A stretch of 64,000 nucleotides of DNA from an uncultured Alphaproteobacteria bacterium (GCA_958296285.1 OY282459.1:1128367-1192366), one strand, 5' to 3'. Positions 7,943 to 17,400 are shown, numbered from the stretch's first letter. Notes: generated by a model from the letters alone, not told the origin. Program-made: numbers and translations.

Positions 7943-9343
7943 ATGGCTCAAAGAATATCCGGTTCTATCAGACAGGACGCCGCCGCGCCGCAGCGCGGCG
8001 CTCTGCCATTTCCGACAATCCTCGCCTATGCGAGTCCGGCGCTTCCGATCTCGGCGATGGGTCTGCCGCTTGTCGTTCATCTCCCGACTTTTTACATTGA
8101 TTTGGGACTTTCCATCGCCGGGGTGAGTTTCGTTTTTCTGATCGCGCGCTTTTGGGACATCATCACCGATCCGCTGATGGGTTTCTTCGCCGACAAATTC
8201 CATACGCGCTGGGGACGCCGCCGAATTTGGATCGCGATCGCCACGCCCATTCTTCTCGTTTCCACCTTTTTTGTTTTTCTGCCTCAAGGGAGCGTTTCGG
8301 CTAGTTATCTGCTGTTTTGGCTGGTCGTTCTCTATGTGGGCTGGACGATGCTGACCATCTCGCATCTTTCTTGGGGCGCGGAACTCTCGCCGGACTATAA
8401 TGCGCGCTCCACGATTCAAGCCGTCCGCGAAGCTTTTCTCGTGGTCGGCATGATGCTCGTCCTCGCGCTCCCGATTCTGATTGATCAGTTCATAGCCCCC
8501 GGAAATATACGCACGGGGGTTGGCTCTATGGGCGTGTTCATTTTGGTTTTTCTGCCGATCACGGTTTTTATCGCGCTCTCGCGCGCGCCTGAGCGCAAGA
8601 TCGCCGACTATAAGCCGGTGCCATGGACGCAGATTCTCTCCATTCTCAAAGGGAACGCGTCTCTGCAGCGCCTTCTCGGGACGGATATTGCGGTTGGGTG
8701 TTCGGTTGGGGTTGTGGCGACTCTCTTTTTCTTTTTGAGCGAGGACGTTCTCAAACTGACGCGTCCGCAGGCGAATGTTCTTCTTCTGTGTTATTTTCTT
8801 TCTGGGGTTATTTTCGTGCGGTTTTTCGTTTATCTGTCGCATCTTCCGCAATTTGGCAAGCATAAGACTTTGGCGCTTTCTTCGGGGATCACGGTTGTGA
8901 CGATTCCGTGCCTTTTCTTTATTCCCGAGGGCTCTTTTTGGATCGCGGCGCTTTGCTGGGTGATTCTGGGAACGAATATGGCGGTGCTTCCTTTCCTGAT
9001 TCGCTCTATGACTGCCGATCTCGCCGATCAAGACGCGGTCATCACTGGCGCGTCTCACCGCACCGGGCTTTTTTTCGCGCTCCTGACGATGACGAATAAA
9101 ATCGGACACACTTTGGGGCTTTGGGTTTCTCTGCTGATTGTGAGTCAGATTGGTTTCATCCGCCGCGGTGAGAATTCTGCGGAAGTGTTGGATCTGCTGC
9201 GTCATATTTATATTTGGTTTCCTTTTGCGTTGAACATCGTGATTTTCCTGCTGATGTGGAGTTATCCTTTGGACAAGAAGCGTCAGGAGGACAATCGCCG
9301 CATTTTGGAGAAGCGGTTTGCTGGCGAGCATCTCGGGATTTAG
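7943..9343 (+). CDS. MFS transporter of the glycoside-pentoside-hexuronide (MelB-like) type
   Basis: The 466-residue inner-membrane protein has about twelve hydrophobic segments and the GPH-family signature DIITDPLMGFFADKFHTRWGRRR in its first third, the region that in MelB carries cation-binding aspartates. Start ATG 7943 follows AGGAGGGAAGC. Members move sugars, glycosides or related organic anions with Na+ or H+; the substrate cannot be told here. The 3' half is strongly G+T-rich on the coding strand. tRNA-Lys and island I3 follow. Confidence 0.85.
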   Translation: MAQRISGSIRQDAAAPQRGALPFPTILAYASPALPISAMGLPLVVHLPTFYIDLGLSIAGVSFVFLIARFWDIITDPLMGFFADKFHTRWGRRRIWIAIATPILLVSTFFVFLPQGSVSASYLLFWLVVLYVGWTMLTISHLSWGAELSPDYNARSTIQAVREAFLVVGMMLVLALPILIDQFIAPGNIRTGVGSMGVFILVFLPITVFIALSRAPERKIADYKPVPWTQILSILKGNASLQRLLGTDIAVGCSVGVVATLFFFLSEDVLKLTRPQANVLLLCYFLSGVIFVRFFVYLSHLPQFGKHKTLALSSGITVVTIPCLFFIPEGSFWIAALCWVILGTNMAVLPFLIRSMTADLADQDAVITGASHRTGLFFALLTMTNKIGHTLGLWVSLLIVSQIGFIRRGENSAEVLDLLRHIYIWFPFALNIVIFLLMWSYPLDKKRQEDNRRILEKRFAGEHLGI

Positions 9344-9371
9344 TTTTTTGGCGTGATATATTTGCTGATAG

Positions 9372-9444
<73 letters not shown>

Positions 9445-9472
9445 CGCGTGTGGGTGATGAGGCAGTGCGAAT

Positions 9473-9770
9473 GCTCCCGTGAAGGGGGGTCAAGGGGGGC
9501 TAGCCCCCCTTGAAAAAAGGGGGTTCGGGGGAAACCCCCGAATAGTCGGCGGGCGTGGCGAAACGAAGCCGAGCGTAGCGAGGCGAGAAAGCCCGCCGAT
9601 CCCCCTGCTTACAAGAGCTCATGCGAGCAGGGGGCGCGTGGGTGGGTCGCATTTGCTCGCTCGCTACGCTCCCTCGCAAATGCTCTTTCCCCACCCACCC
9701 ACGCGCTTTCGGGGGGATTCCCCCCGATCCCCCCTTCTTCGCGGGGGGCTTCGCCCCCCACACCCCCCTG
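9473..9770. repeat. Palindromic mosaic island I3
   Basis: The island starts GCTCCCGTGAAGGGGGG, follows with GGGGGGCTAGCCCCCC, the core stem GTCGGCGGGC/GCCCGCCGA, a GAGCTC palindrome near 9615, and a GCGCGTGGGTGGG/CCCACCCACGCGC stem with inner GCATTTGC/GCAAATGC arms. It ends GGGGGCTTCGCCCCCCACACCCCCC. It fills the gap between tRNA-Lys and the CDGSH gene. Confidence 0.86.
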
Positions 9771-9782
9771 TCTTTTGGAGAT

Positions 9783-10028
9783 TCAAAGACGCTTGTGCGA
9801 ACCATCGCACAAAGGACGATTCTTTGTCGTCTTGCAAGCGCAAAACCAAACATCGCCATCCTTCTCCGCCTCCCATTTCAAAGGCGCAAGACCCGTCTCT
9901 TTATGCGAACCATCACAGAAAGGCTGGCGCGCGGAACGTCCGCAACTGCACCAAAAATAAACCCTCCCCGCCTCAACCGAAACCTTGCAAGGAACCTTTT
10001 GCGGCATCAAAACCTTATCCTCAGCCAT
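9783..10028 (-). CDS. Double CDGSH iron-sulfur protein
   Basis: The 81-residue protein carries two CDGSH 2Fe-2S motifs, CSCGRSARQPFCDGSH (near residue 27) and CACKTTKNRPLCDGSH (near 63). Each supplies three cysteines and one histidine. Such tandem-motif proteins are soluble electron carriers or redox sensors. ATG 10028 follows GGAGGGAGA. The gene is the last of a leftward run with a thioredoxin-like protein and a GST-like protein, suggesting a role in thiol redox balance. Confidence 0.9.
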   Translation of the reverse strand: MAEDKVLMPQKVPCKVSVEAGRVYFWCSCGRSARQPFCDGSHKETGLAPLKWEAEKDGDVWFCACKTTKNRPLCDGSHKRL

Positions 10029-10056
10029 TCTCCCTCCTCCCATCTCTTGATTGTCC

Positions 10057-10611
10057 CTAATCTCGCCATTTGATAGAACAGCCCATAGACGGAATCTGCT
10101 CCTTCGGACCCCGCCCCGTCCTCGCCACTTCCGCCATCGCCTCATAAAGATCACGGCGAGAATCGGCAGGCGCGGGAGCCATGCGCGAGGCGTCCAAACG
10201 CCCCCGATATTGAAGCTCGTCCTCGGCGTTGAATCCAAAGAAATCCGGCGTGCATGCCGCGCCATAAGCCCGCGCGACATGCTGCGTCTCATCAGTCAGA
10301 TAAGGAAAGACAAAGCCGTGCTTGTCGGCGAAGCGCTTCATATTGTCGGGGCTGTCTTCGGGATAGGCATGCCAATCGTTGGGCATGATCGCCGCCGAAT
10401 GAATCCCAAGCGCGCGGAGGTCTCTCGCGTCTCGCGCGATCCTCTCCGCGACCGCCTGAACGTAGGGGCAGTGATTGCAGATGAACATGATCAGCGTTCC
10501 TTTCTGACCGCGTATGTCGGCGAGGGCGACATTTTCGCCGTTCATATCGGGGAGCGTGAAGTTCGGGGCTTTCCATCCGAAGTCGCATAGGGGCGTTTCC
10601 ATCAGAGCCAT
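10057..10611 (-). CDS. Thioredoxin-fold protein of the AhpC/TSA-like type
   Basis: The 184-residue protein has a thioredoxin fold with a CNHC active-site motif (residues 45-48, in FICNHCPYVQAV), preceded by the AhpC/TSA-like start FTLPDMNGENVALADIRG. It has no signal peptide, so it is cytoplasmic. This family is usually annotated only as thioredoxin family or redoxin; a thiol reductase or peroxidase role is likely but unproven. It ends ten bases downstream of the GST-like gene and precedes the CDGSH gene. Confidence 0.8.
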   Translation of the reverse strand: MALMETPLCDFGWKAPNFTLPDMNGENVALADIRGQKGTLIMFICNHCPYVQAVAERIARDARDLRALGIHSAAIMPNDWHAYPEDSPDNMKRFADKHGFVFPYLTDETQHVARAYGAACTPDFFGFNAEDELQYRGRLDASRMAPAPADSRRDLYEAMAEVARTGRGPKEQIPSMGCSIKWRD

Positions 10612-10621
10612 TCGGGTTCTC

Positions 10622-11635
10622 CTATTGGAAGAGGGTTTCGGCGCCTGTTTCGGCGAGAATCTGATCGGCGAGATTTTTGTCGTCTCCTGTCAGGGAGGCG
10701 TAATCTTCGCGCAGCCATTTTAGGCATTTTCCCTGATAGGGGAAAGCGTTCTGAACCCATTCGCGCCCGGCGATTTCGCAGCGGACGGTTCGCGCCCCTT
10801 TCTGAAGCGCGGCGGCGTTGGCGAGCAGGAACGGCGCGTAATAGGTTCCGACAAGCGAGAGGAGCGGTTTGAGACGCGGGGCGGCGTCTTCCGGCGCGAG
10901 CCAATCGCTGTCGGAGACGTCCAGACCGCTGAGATCGCTCATATTGTCGCTCCATGCGAGGACGCGCGGCGTTTTCTCAAAGGCGAGGCGCGAGGAGGTT
11001 GGATCAAAGAGGGTGAGTTGCGAGAGCTGCCCGTAGATGCCGAAGTCGGCTGTGCCGGGGCGCTCGCCCATGATGAAGGGGCGTTGTTGGAGGAGTTTGT
11101 CTAGGATGGCGAGGGTTTTTTCGTAGGATTCTTCAATGACGGGGGCGGTGGTTTTGTTGCAGCCGACGATTTCCAGACGGCTGATTTGGCGTTTGGCGAT
11201 CATGTCGCGGACGGGTTGGATGTCGGAGTCTTTTTCGGCGATCATGCTCCATTGGGGCAGGATTGTTTTGGCTTTTTCAATATCGGGTTGGAAAGACCAG
11301 CGATAATAGAACATGGCTTTGGTCATCCATTCGTCTCCGTAGTCTTCTAGGAGGGCGTCTAGGAAGCGGAGCGCGGGGCGGGGTGGGATTATGGATCGTG
11401 GCGCGTAGATTTTTTCCAGTTCGCGGATGATGGGGGTTGAGTCTATGAGGGCGTTTGTGGTGTTGGGGAGGATGATGATTGGGATAAGGTCCACGGGGGT
11501 TGGGGGGATATTGAGGGGTTTTCCCCATTGGCGGATTTTCCATGCGTATGGGATGTGGCGGTATCGGAGGATGCTGAGCATTTTCATGCTGTAAGGGGAT
11601 CCGTGGGATCCGATGATGGTGAGTTTGGGGGTCAT
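10622..11635 (-). CDS. Long glutathione S-transferase-like protein, paralogue 1
   Basis: At 337 residues this is about 120 longer than a classical GST. The N-terminal GST domain begins KLTIIGSHGSPYSMKML and includes the STPIIRELE segment (glutathione-binding position) near residue 66. An all-helical domain follows with GERPGTADFGIYGQL near 205. The gene to the right at 12102 has the same architecture and length and is divergently transcribed, with island I4 between them. Substrate is unknown. The 5' end is strongly A+C-rich on the coding strand and no ribosome site is obvious. Confidence 0.75.
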   Translation of the reverse strand: MTPKLTIIGSHGSPYSMKMLSILRYRHIPYAWKIRQWGKPLNIPPTPVDLIPIIILPNTTNALIDSTPIIRELEKIYAPRSIIPPRPALRFLDALLEDYGDEWMTKAMFYYRWSFQPDIEKAKTILPQWSMIAEKDSDIQPVRDMIAKRQISRLEIVGCNKTTAPVIEESYEKTLAILDKLLQQRPFIMGERPGTADFGIYGQLSQLTLFDPTSSRLAFEKTPRVLAWSDNMSDLSGLDVSDSDWLAPEDAAPRLKPLLSLVGTYYAPFLLANAAALQKGARTVRCEIAGREWVQNAFPYQGKCLKWLREDYASLTGDDKNLADQILAETGAETLFQ

Positions 11636-11708
11636 GGGCTTTCCGTTTTTGGTTTGGGGTTAGATTGTAGCAAAAAATAAGGGGGTTTGTGTTTTGGCGT
11701 TTTGACGC

Positions 11709-12031
11709 GCTCCTGTGAAGGGGGGTGTGGGGGGCGAAGCCCCCCGCGAAGAAGGGGGGATCGGGGGGGAATCCCCCCCGAAAACGCGTGGGTGGGTGGG
11801 AAAAGAGCATTTGCGAGCGAAGCAAGCCACTCGTGGCGTAGCGAGCGAGCAAATGCGACCCACCCACGCGCCCCCTGCTCGCAGGAGCTCTTGTAGGCGG
11901 GGGGGGTCGGCGGGCTTTCTCGCCTCGCTACGCTCGGCTTCGTTTCGCCACGCCCGCCGACTTTTCGGGGGGGATTCCCCCCCGATCCCCCTCTTTTTTT
12001 GGGGGGCTAGCCCCCCAAACCCCCCTCTTTT
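11709..12031. repeat. Palindromic mosaic island I4
   Basis: The island starts GCTCCTGTGAAGGGGGG and ends CCCCCCAAACCCCCC. It contains GGGGGCGAAGCCCCC, a GGGGGGAATCCCCCC pair, the GCGTGGGTGGG/CCCACCCACGC stem with GCATTTGC/GCAAATGC arms, a GAGCTC palindrome near 11885, and the core stem GTCGGCGGGC/GCCCGCCGAC in the opposite order to I3. It lies between two divergent GST-like genes and marks a sharp strand-composition switch: 11461-11520 has G30 T16 A11 C3, and 12061-12120 has A27 C21 T7 G5. Confidence 0.88.
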
Positions 12032-12101
12032 GTCGCCCTCAATATTGCGCCAAACCCCAAATCAAACTATCATCACAAACCCAAACCCCACGGAGAAAAC
12101 C

Positions 12102-13097
12102 ATGACCCAATACCGAATCATCGGCGTAGAACTCTCCCCATACTCCGTCAAAGTCCGATCCTACTTCCGATACAAAAATATCCCCCACCAATGGATCGTC
12201 CGATCCCCCGCAAACGAACAAGAATTCCAAGCCAACGCCAAACTCCCGCTCGTCCCGCTCGTCATCCCCTCCGACAGCGAGCCTATGCAAGACTCAACCC
12301 CCATCATAGAAAAAATGGAAGCCCAATACCCCAAACCCTCCATCACGCCCCCAACCCCCTCATTAGCCTTCATCTCCGCCCTGCTAGAAGAATACGCCGA
12401 CGAGTGGGGCAACAAACATATGTTCCACTACCGATGGACCTACAAACCCGACCAACAATCCGCCGCCACGCGAATCGCCGAACTCCAAGCGCCCGACGGC
12501 CCAGAAGACGCCCAAAACCAAATCAAATCCTTCCTCCTAGAAAGAATGCCGCCGCGCCTCTCCTTCGTCGGATCCAGCGACAAAACAAAAGACCAAATAG
12601 AAAACTCCTTCCACAGACTCTGCCAGCTGCTGGAAACCCACCTCGCAACACGACCCTATTGCTTCGGACAACGACCCGCCCTCGCCGATTTCGGACTCTG
12701 GGGACAAATCTACAACGCCTATACAGACCCAACCCCAAGCGAAATCCTCAAAGATCGCTTCCCCAATATCATCCAATGGATAAAGCGAATGCTCTCGCCC
12801 AAAGCAGAAGGCGATTGGGAAGAATGGAACGACCTCGCGCCAACCATCAAACCCATCTTGGAAAAAGAAGTCGCAGGACTCTTCCTCCCATGGTCAGACG
12901 CCAATGCGAAAGCGCTCGCCGCGGACGAAAAAACCTTCGCCGTCTCGCTGGAAGGCAAAAACTTCCAACAAAATACGCAAAAATATCACGCCCGATCGCT
13001 AAAAGCCCTGCGCGAGCGCTATCAATCGCTGCCCCCAACGCCCGAACTCAACGACATCCTCCAAGAAACCCAATGCCTCGCTTGGATCAAAATATGA
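12102..13097 (+). CDS. Long glutathione S-transferase-like protein, paralogue 2
   Basis: The 331-residue protein resembles the gene at 10622-11635: N-terminal YRIIGVELSPYSVKVRSYF, a DSTPIIEKME segment near residue 66, a FHYRWTY segment near 107 (FYYRWSF in the paralogue), and GQRPALADFGLWGQI near 190. ATG 12102 follows CGGAG. The shared SPYSxK motif lies where GSTs place a catalytic Ser, Cys or Tyr. The coding strand is very A+C-rich in its first 600 bases. It is followed after 13 bases by the double DsbA-like gene. Confidence 0.75.
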   Translation: MTQYRIIGVELSPYSVKVRSYFRYKNIPHQWIVRSPANEQEFQANAKLPLVPLVIPSDSEPMQDSTPIIEKMEAQYPKPSITPPTPSLAFISALLEEYADEWGNKHMFHYRWTYKPDQQSAATRIAELQAPDGPEDAQNQIKSFLLERMPPRLSFVGSSDKTKDQIENSFHRLCQLLETHLATRPYCFGQRPALADFGLWGQIYNAYTDPTPSEILKDRFPNIIQWIKRMLSPKAEGDWEEWNDLAPTIKPILEKEVAGLFLPWSDANAKALAADEKTFAVSLEGKNFQQNTQKYHARSLKALRERYQSLPPTPELNDILQETQCLAWIKI

Positions 13098-13110
13098 AAG
13101 ACAAAACCCT

Positions 13111-14463
13111 ATGAGCCTAAAATGGCGAATCAGCCGAAGAGCGAGAAGCCTCTTTATGCGCGCCTTCGCAAGCGAAACGCGGCGCTCTCTCCAACGCGCC
13201 CGCGTGGAACGAAAAAGACAGCGCGCCAAAGACCCCCACCGAATTCATTATTTCCACGAAGCCGCCGATCCCTACAGCCATCTGACAGCGCAGGCGCTCG
13301 CCCCCCTCTTAGAGCGCTTTGACATAGAACTGACGCCGCATCTTGTCGGTGCGCCGCCGGCGATCGCGATCCCCGAACCGGACATGCACCGAAACTATTC
13401 CCGCCAAGACGCCGCCCAAATCGCCCCCTTCTACAAAATGACGCTCAATGATCACGGAAAGAATCCCGATGTCAAAGCGACCAGAATGGCGGAGCGACTC
13501 CTCGCCAATCGCTCTGACGCCGACTTCGTCCAACTCGCGCCGCGAATCGGCGAAGCCCTGTGGCGAAACGATCGCGCCGCGATGGAGAAAATCGCCGCCC
13601 AGCACGGGCTAGCCTCCGAAGACGCCGCCGCCCAAGCCATCGCCAAAGGCGACAGTCTCCGCGCCAAATGGCGGCATTATCTAGGCGCGATGTTCTATTA
13701 CGGCGGCGAATGGTATTGGGGCATAGACCGCCTGCCCTATCTGGAAGAGCGTCTCAAGGGTCTTGGCGCCAGAAAAAAAGCCGCGCCCGAAAGCCCCGCC
13801 GCCCCCCGCGCGCGAAACGCTCCTGACGCCATGCCCGGCGCGCCCATCGCCAAACTGGAATTCTTCCTCTCCCTCCGAAGCCCCTACAGCTATCTCTCTG
13901 TCGCCCATATATTAGAACTCCCAAAACGATACCCGATAGAAATCGCCGCGCGACCCGTCCTGCCGATGGTCATGCGCGGCATGAAAGTCCATCCCGCCAA
14001 AGGACTCTACATCTTCTCCGACTGCAAGCGCGAAGCCGAAAGGCTCGGAATCCCTTTCGGCAAAATCCTAGACCCTGTCGGCAAGCCTGTCTTCCGAGGC
14101 TATTCGCTCTTCCCATGGGCGAATGAAAAAGGCAGGGGCGGAGAATATCTGGCGTCCCATCTGAAGGCCTCCTTCGCCGAAGGCATAGACGCCTATTCGC
14201 TCCGAGGGCTGCGATATATCGTGGAGCGCGCCGGTCTGTCATGGGACGAGGCGAAGCCCCTGATAGACAATCAAGACTGGCAAAAAGAGCTGGAGCAGAA
14301 CCGTCAAACCATGTTTCAAGCGGGCTGCTGGGGCGTTCCGTCTTTCCGTCTGACGGGTTCGGATGACGCGCCGCCCTTCGCCATTTGGGGACGCGACCGC
14401 CTCTGGCTCATAGAAGAGGAAATCGCCAAACGCGCCGCGCGGCATTCTCCGCGACAAGATTAA
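13111..14463 (+). CDS. Tandem DsbA-like / 2-hydroxychromene-2-carboxylate isomerase-like protein
   Basis: The 450-residue protein joins two thioredoxin-fold DsbA-like domains of the kappa-GST/HCCA isomerase type. The first starts at HYFHEAADPYSHL (near residue 46), the second at EFFLSLRSPYSYLS (near 250). Both have Ser or Asp-Pro-Tyr-Ser where DsbA has CxxC, as in kappa-class GSTs. The second domain ends with the cis-Pro-like GCWGVPSFRL segment. Such enzymes use glutathione to isomerise or transfer. It lies between a GST-like gene and rpiA, overlapping the latter by one base. Confidence 0.75.
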   Translation: MSLKWRISRRARSLFMRAFASETRRSLQRARVERKRQRAKDPHRIHYFHEAADPYSHLTAQALAPLLERFDIELTPHLVGAPPAIAIPEPDMHRNYSRQDAAQIAPFYKMTLNDHGKNPDVKATRMAERLLANRSDADFVQLAPRIGEALWRNDRAAMEKIAAQHGLASEDAAAQAIAKGDSLRAKWRHYLGAMFYYGGEWYWGIDRLPYLEERLKGLGARKKAAPESPAAPRARNAPDAMPGAPIAKLEFFLSLRSPYSYLSVAHILELPKRYPIEIAARPVLPMVMRGMKVHPAKGLYIFSDCKREAERLGIPFGKILDPVGKPVFRGYSLFPWANEKGRGGEYLASHLKASFAEGIDAYSLRGLRYIVERAGLSWDEAKPLIDNQDWQKELEQNRQTMFQAGCWGVPSFRLTGSDDAPPFAIWGRDRLWLIEEEIAKRAARHSPRQD

Positions 14464-15161
14464 TGCGCGCCGCCAAAAAAGCCGCCGCGCGCCATGCTTT
14501 GGAATTCGTCAAAAAAGGCATGACGCTCGGACTCGGCTCCGGCTCCACGGCGGAAATCTTCATCGCTCTGCTGGGACGAAAAATCCAAGACGGTCTTGCC
14601 GTCAAGGGCGGCGTCCCGACTTCCGAGCGCGCGGCGGAAGCGGCGCGGCGCGCCGGCGTTCCTCTCCTCTCTTTGAGCGAATGCGCGAGCGTAGATCTGA
14701 TCGTGGATGGCGCGGACGAGATTGATCCCGATCTCAATCTCGTCAAAGGGCGCGGCGGCGCGCTGCTGTTGGAGAAGATCGTCGCCTTTGAGGCGAAGCG
14801 CATGATCGTCATCGCCGATCAGACGAAGCCTGTCGCCGCCCTTCAAGGAAGCCCCCTCCCGATAGAAGTGCCGCCTTTCTTCACAGACAAGCCGCCGCAG
14901 CAGATTGCCGATTGCCTCGCCCGACACGCCAAAAAAAAACCTGTCCTCGCCCTTCGCAAAAACGACAAGGGCGAAACGCGCGCGACCGATGCCGGAAACC
15001 TTATCTATGACTGCCATATGGGAGGATTGGACGCGCCGAAAATCCTCGCCGAGCAACTTGATCGCCTCCCCGCCATCGTGGAACACGGTTTGTTCATCGG
15101 TCTTGCGGACGCCGTCATTATCGGCGAAAAAGACGGAACGACACGAATCCTCAAAAACTGA
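14463..15161 (+). CDS. rpiA: Ribose-5-phosphate isomerase A
   Basis: The enzyme interconverts ribose 5-phosphate and ribulose 5-phosphate in the pentose phosphate pathway. The 232-residue protein shows the RpiA motifs LGLGSGSTAEIFI near residue 22, DLIVDGADEIDPDLNLVKGRGGALLLEK near 79, and a C-terminal HGLFIGLAD segment. ATG 14463 overlaps the previous stop codon, so translation is probably coupled. It precedes glutathione reductase; the pentose phosphate pathway supplies that enzyme's NADPH. Confidence 0.94.
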   Translation: MRAAKKAAARHALEFVKKGMTLGLGSGSTAEIFIALLGRKIQDGLAVKGGVPTSERAAEAARRAGVPLLSLSECASVDLIVDGADEIDPDLNLVKGRGGALLLEKIVAFEAKRMIVIADQTKPVAALQGSPLPIEVPPFFTDKPPQQIADCLARHAKKKPVLALRKNDKGETRATDAGNLIYDCHMGGLDAPKILAEQLDRLPAIVEHGLFIGLADAVIIGEKDGTTRILKN

Positions 15162-15176
15162 AGGCGAAGTCCGTCC

Positions 15177-16550
15177 ATGAGCGAAAAAAGCGAAAACCAT
15201 GATTACGATCTTTTCGTCATCGGCGCGGGATCGGGAGGCGTCCGCGCCGCGCGGATGGCCTCCGAATATGGCGCGCGGGTCGGGATCGCCGAGGAATATC
15301 GCATCGGCGGCACTTGCGTCATCCGAGGATGCGTCCCGAAAAAACTCCTCGTCTATGCCAGTCATTTCTCGGAGGAATTTGAGGACGCCGCCGCTTTCGG
15401 ATGGAGCGCGCCAAAAACCTCCTTTTCTTGGGCGGCTCTGATCGCCAATAAGGACAAGGAAATCGCGCGCCTCAGCGACATCTACGTCAAGAATCTCAAA
15501 CGCGCCGGCGTGGAAATCCATCAAGCCCGCGCCGTCTTGGACGATCCGCGCCGAATCCGTCTCAAGGAGAAGGGCGGAGGCGAAAAGACCGTCCGCGCCC
15601 AGCATATTCTGATCGCCACAGGCGCGACCCCCTTCCTCCCCAAAGACGTGCCGGGCGTGGAATATGCGATCACCTCCAATGAGGCTTTTCATCTTGAGGA
15701 ACTGCCGAAGAGAATCGTCATTGTCGGCGGCGGCTATATCGCCGTGGAGTTCGCCGGGATTTTCAACGGGCTGGGCGCGGAGACGATCCTTCTCTATCGC
15801 GGCGAGGAAATCCTGCGCGGCTTTGACGACAGTCTGCGCGAGGCGCTTCATCAGGAAATGGCGAAAAAGGGCGTGGATATCCGCGTCCAGTCCGACATCG
15901 CCCGCATAGACAAAGCCAACGGCGCTTATCGTCTGGCGCTTAAAGACAACTCCGTTTTAGAGACCGATCTTGTCATGTATGCCACAGGGCGCGTCCCCAA
16001 TACGCGCGAGATGGGTCTGGAAGAGGCGGGGGTGAAATTGGGGAAGGGCGGCGCTGTCGTCGTGGATGAATATTCGCGGAGCGCCATGTCTCATATTTTC
16101 GCGGTCGGAGACGCGACAAACCGCGTCAACCTGACGCCTGTCGCGATACGCGAAGGCGCGGCTTTCGCCGAGACGGTTTTTAATGGCAGGAAGCGGGCGG
16201 TGGATCATAGTCTCGTGCCGAGCGCCGTCTTTAGCCAGCCGCAGATCGGGACGGTCGGCTTAACCGAAGAGAAGGCGCGCGCCCTTCACGATGAAGTGGA
16301 TGTTTATGAAACGCGCTTCCGCGCCCTCAAACACGCGCTCGGGACGCGAGACGAGCAAATCTTAATGAAAATGATCGCCGATCCGAAAAGCGGCAAAGTC
16401 TTGGGGGTTCATATTCTTGGCTCGGAGGCGGGCGAGATGATTCAACTCGCCGGCGTGGCGCTCCAAATGGGCGCGACAAAATCAGACTTTGACGCGACGA
16501 TCGCCGTCCATCCGACCTCCGCCGAAGAACTCGTAACTCTCAAACGGTAA
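15177..16550 (+). CDS. gor: Glutathione reductase
   Basis: The flavoprotein reduces oxidised glutathione with NADPH. The 457-residue protein has the FAD motif VIGAGSGGVRAARMA near residue 14, the redox-active disulfide GGTCVIRGCVPKK near 44, the NADPH motif VGGGYIAVEFAGIF near 180, and the C-terminal HPTSAEE segment with the catalytic His-Glu pair. It follows rpiA by 15 bases and ends the rightward thiol-related run begun by the GST-like gene at 12102. Confidence 0.93.
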   Translation: MSEKSENHDYDLFVIGAGSGGVRAARMASEYGARVGIAEEYRIGGTCVIRGCVPKKLLVYASHFSEEFEDAAAFGWSAPKTSFSWAALIANKDKEIARLSDIYVKNLKRAGVEIHQARAVLDDPRRIRLKEKGGGEKTVRAQHILIATGATPFLPKDVPGVEYAITSNEAFHLEELPKRIVIVGGGYIAVEFAGIFNGLGAETILLYRGEEILRGFDDSLREALHQEMAKKGVDIRVQSDIARIDKANGAYRLALKDNSVLETDLVMYATGRVPNTREMGLEEAGVKLGKGGAVVVDEYSRSAMSHIFAVGDATNRVNLTPVAIREGAAFAETVFNGRKRAVDHSLVPSAVFSQPQIGTVGLTEEKARALHDEVDVYETRFRALKHALGTRDEQILMKMIADPKSGKVLGVHILGSEAGEMIQLAGVALQMGATKSDFDATIAVHPTSAEELVTLKR

Positions 16551-16554
16551 GAGT

Positions 16555-17400
16555 CTAACGCTCCCGCGTGGCGGCGCGAACCGCCGCCTCAATCGCCGCG
16601 ACAGGCATGGAAACGGAATCCTCTGTCTTCGCGGCGGGGGCGGCGGAAAGCCCCCCTTTGCCCCCCGATTCCAAAGACACGATATAATCCGCCGGACTTT
16701 TATTCTCCTTCAAACTGTCCAGCATTCTCTCGGCGTAGGAATCGCTGTCTCGGATTCTTTCCATGCGGGCGTCTATCTGCTCCTGCCGAACAAAAACCTG
16801 CTCTAGAGCCGAAGCGCGGATGGAAGCCCGTATCATCACGCCGATGAACCACGCCAAAACCAAACCCGCAGCCAACGCCATCAGCAAATGAGGACTGTAA
16901 GAAAGAAATCTCTCCAAACTCATCGGTCTCGTCTGCAGCGCCAGAACCATGAAGGCGAGATAATAAATCAGTCCGAAGATCGCCGCGAAGCCCAGCCCCG
17001 CCAGCAGCCCAGACAGATTCTTCCATCCCGCATAGCGCGACTGCCAGCGCCGCAGATTCCTCTTCTCTTCCTCCATCATTTCGCGATGCTCTTCCGGCAG
17101 GATATCCATAGCGTCCCCTCCGTGATTTCCGTGATTGTGGCGCGCTTTTGAGGCGCTGGACATGGCGCGATTGTGAATCGTTCCGGCGAGATCGGGTTTG
17201 AGCTCAACGGCTTTGTTGAAATCCTCCGAAGCGCGGCGGCTGTCGCCCTTGCGCTGATAGGCGAAGCCGCGTCCGCGATAGGCTTCGGCGAAGTTGGCGT
17301 TCAGCGCGATGCCCTTCGTGAAAGAGGCGACAGATTCGTCCAAGCGGCCGGCTTCCAGATGCTCAAAGCCTTCTATGAAATATTCTCCAGCCGTGGGCAT
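16555..17400 (-). CDS. Membrane protein with N-terminal TPR repeats
   Basis: The 281-residue protein starts with two TPR-like repeats (residues 3-72), then a charged linker, two membrane segments near residues 130-155 and 170-190, and a C-terminal coiled-coil-like stretch (around ALEQVFVRQEQIDARMERIRD). The topology suggests a TPR head and a tail on the same side of the inner membrane. I recognise no named family. It is convergent with gor, four bases away, and lies downstream of tRNA-Val. Confidence 0.7.
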   Translation of the reverse strand: MPTAGEYFIEGFEHLEAGRLDESVASFTKGIALNANFAEAYRGRGFAYQRKGDSRRASEDFNKAVELKPDLAGTIHNRAMSSASKARHNHGNHGGDAMDILPEEHREMMEEEKRNLRRWQSRYAGWKNLSGLLAGLGFAAIFGLIYYLAFMVLALQTRPMSLERFLSYSPHLLMALAAGLVLAWFIGVMIRASIRASALEQVFVRQEQIDARMERIRDSDSYAERMLDSLKENKSPADYIVSLESGGKGGLSAAPAAKTEDSVSMPVAAIEAAVRAATRER

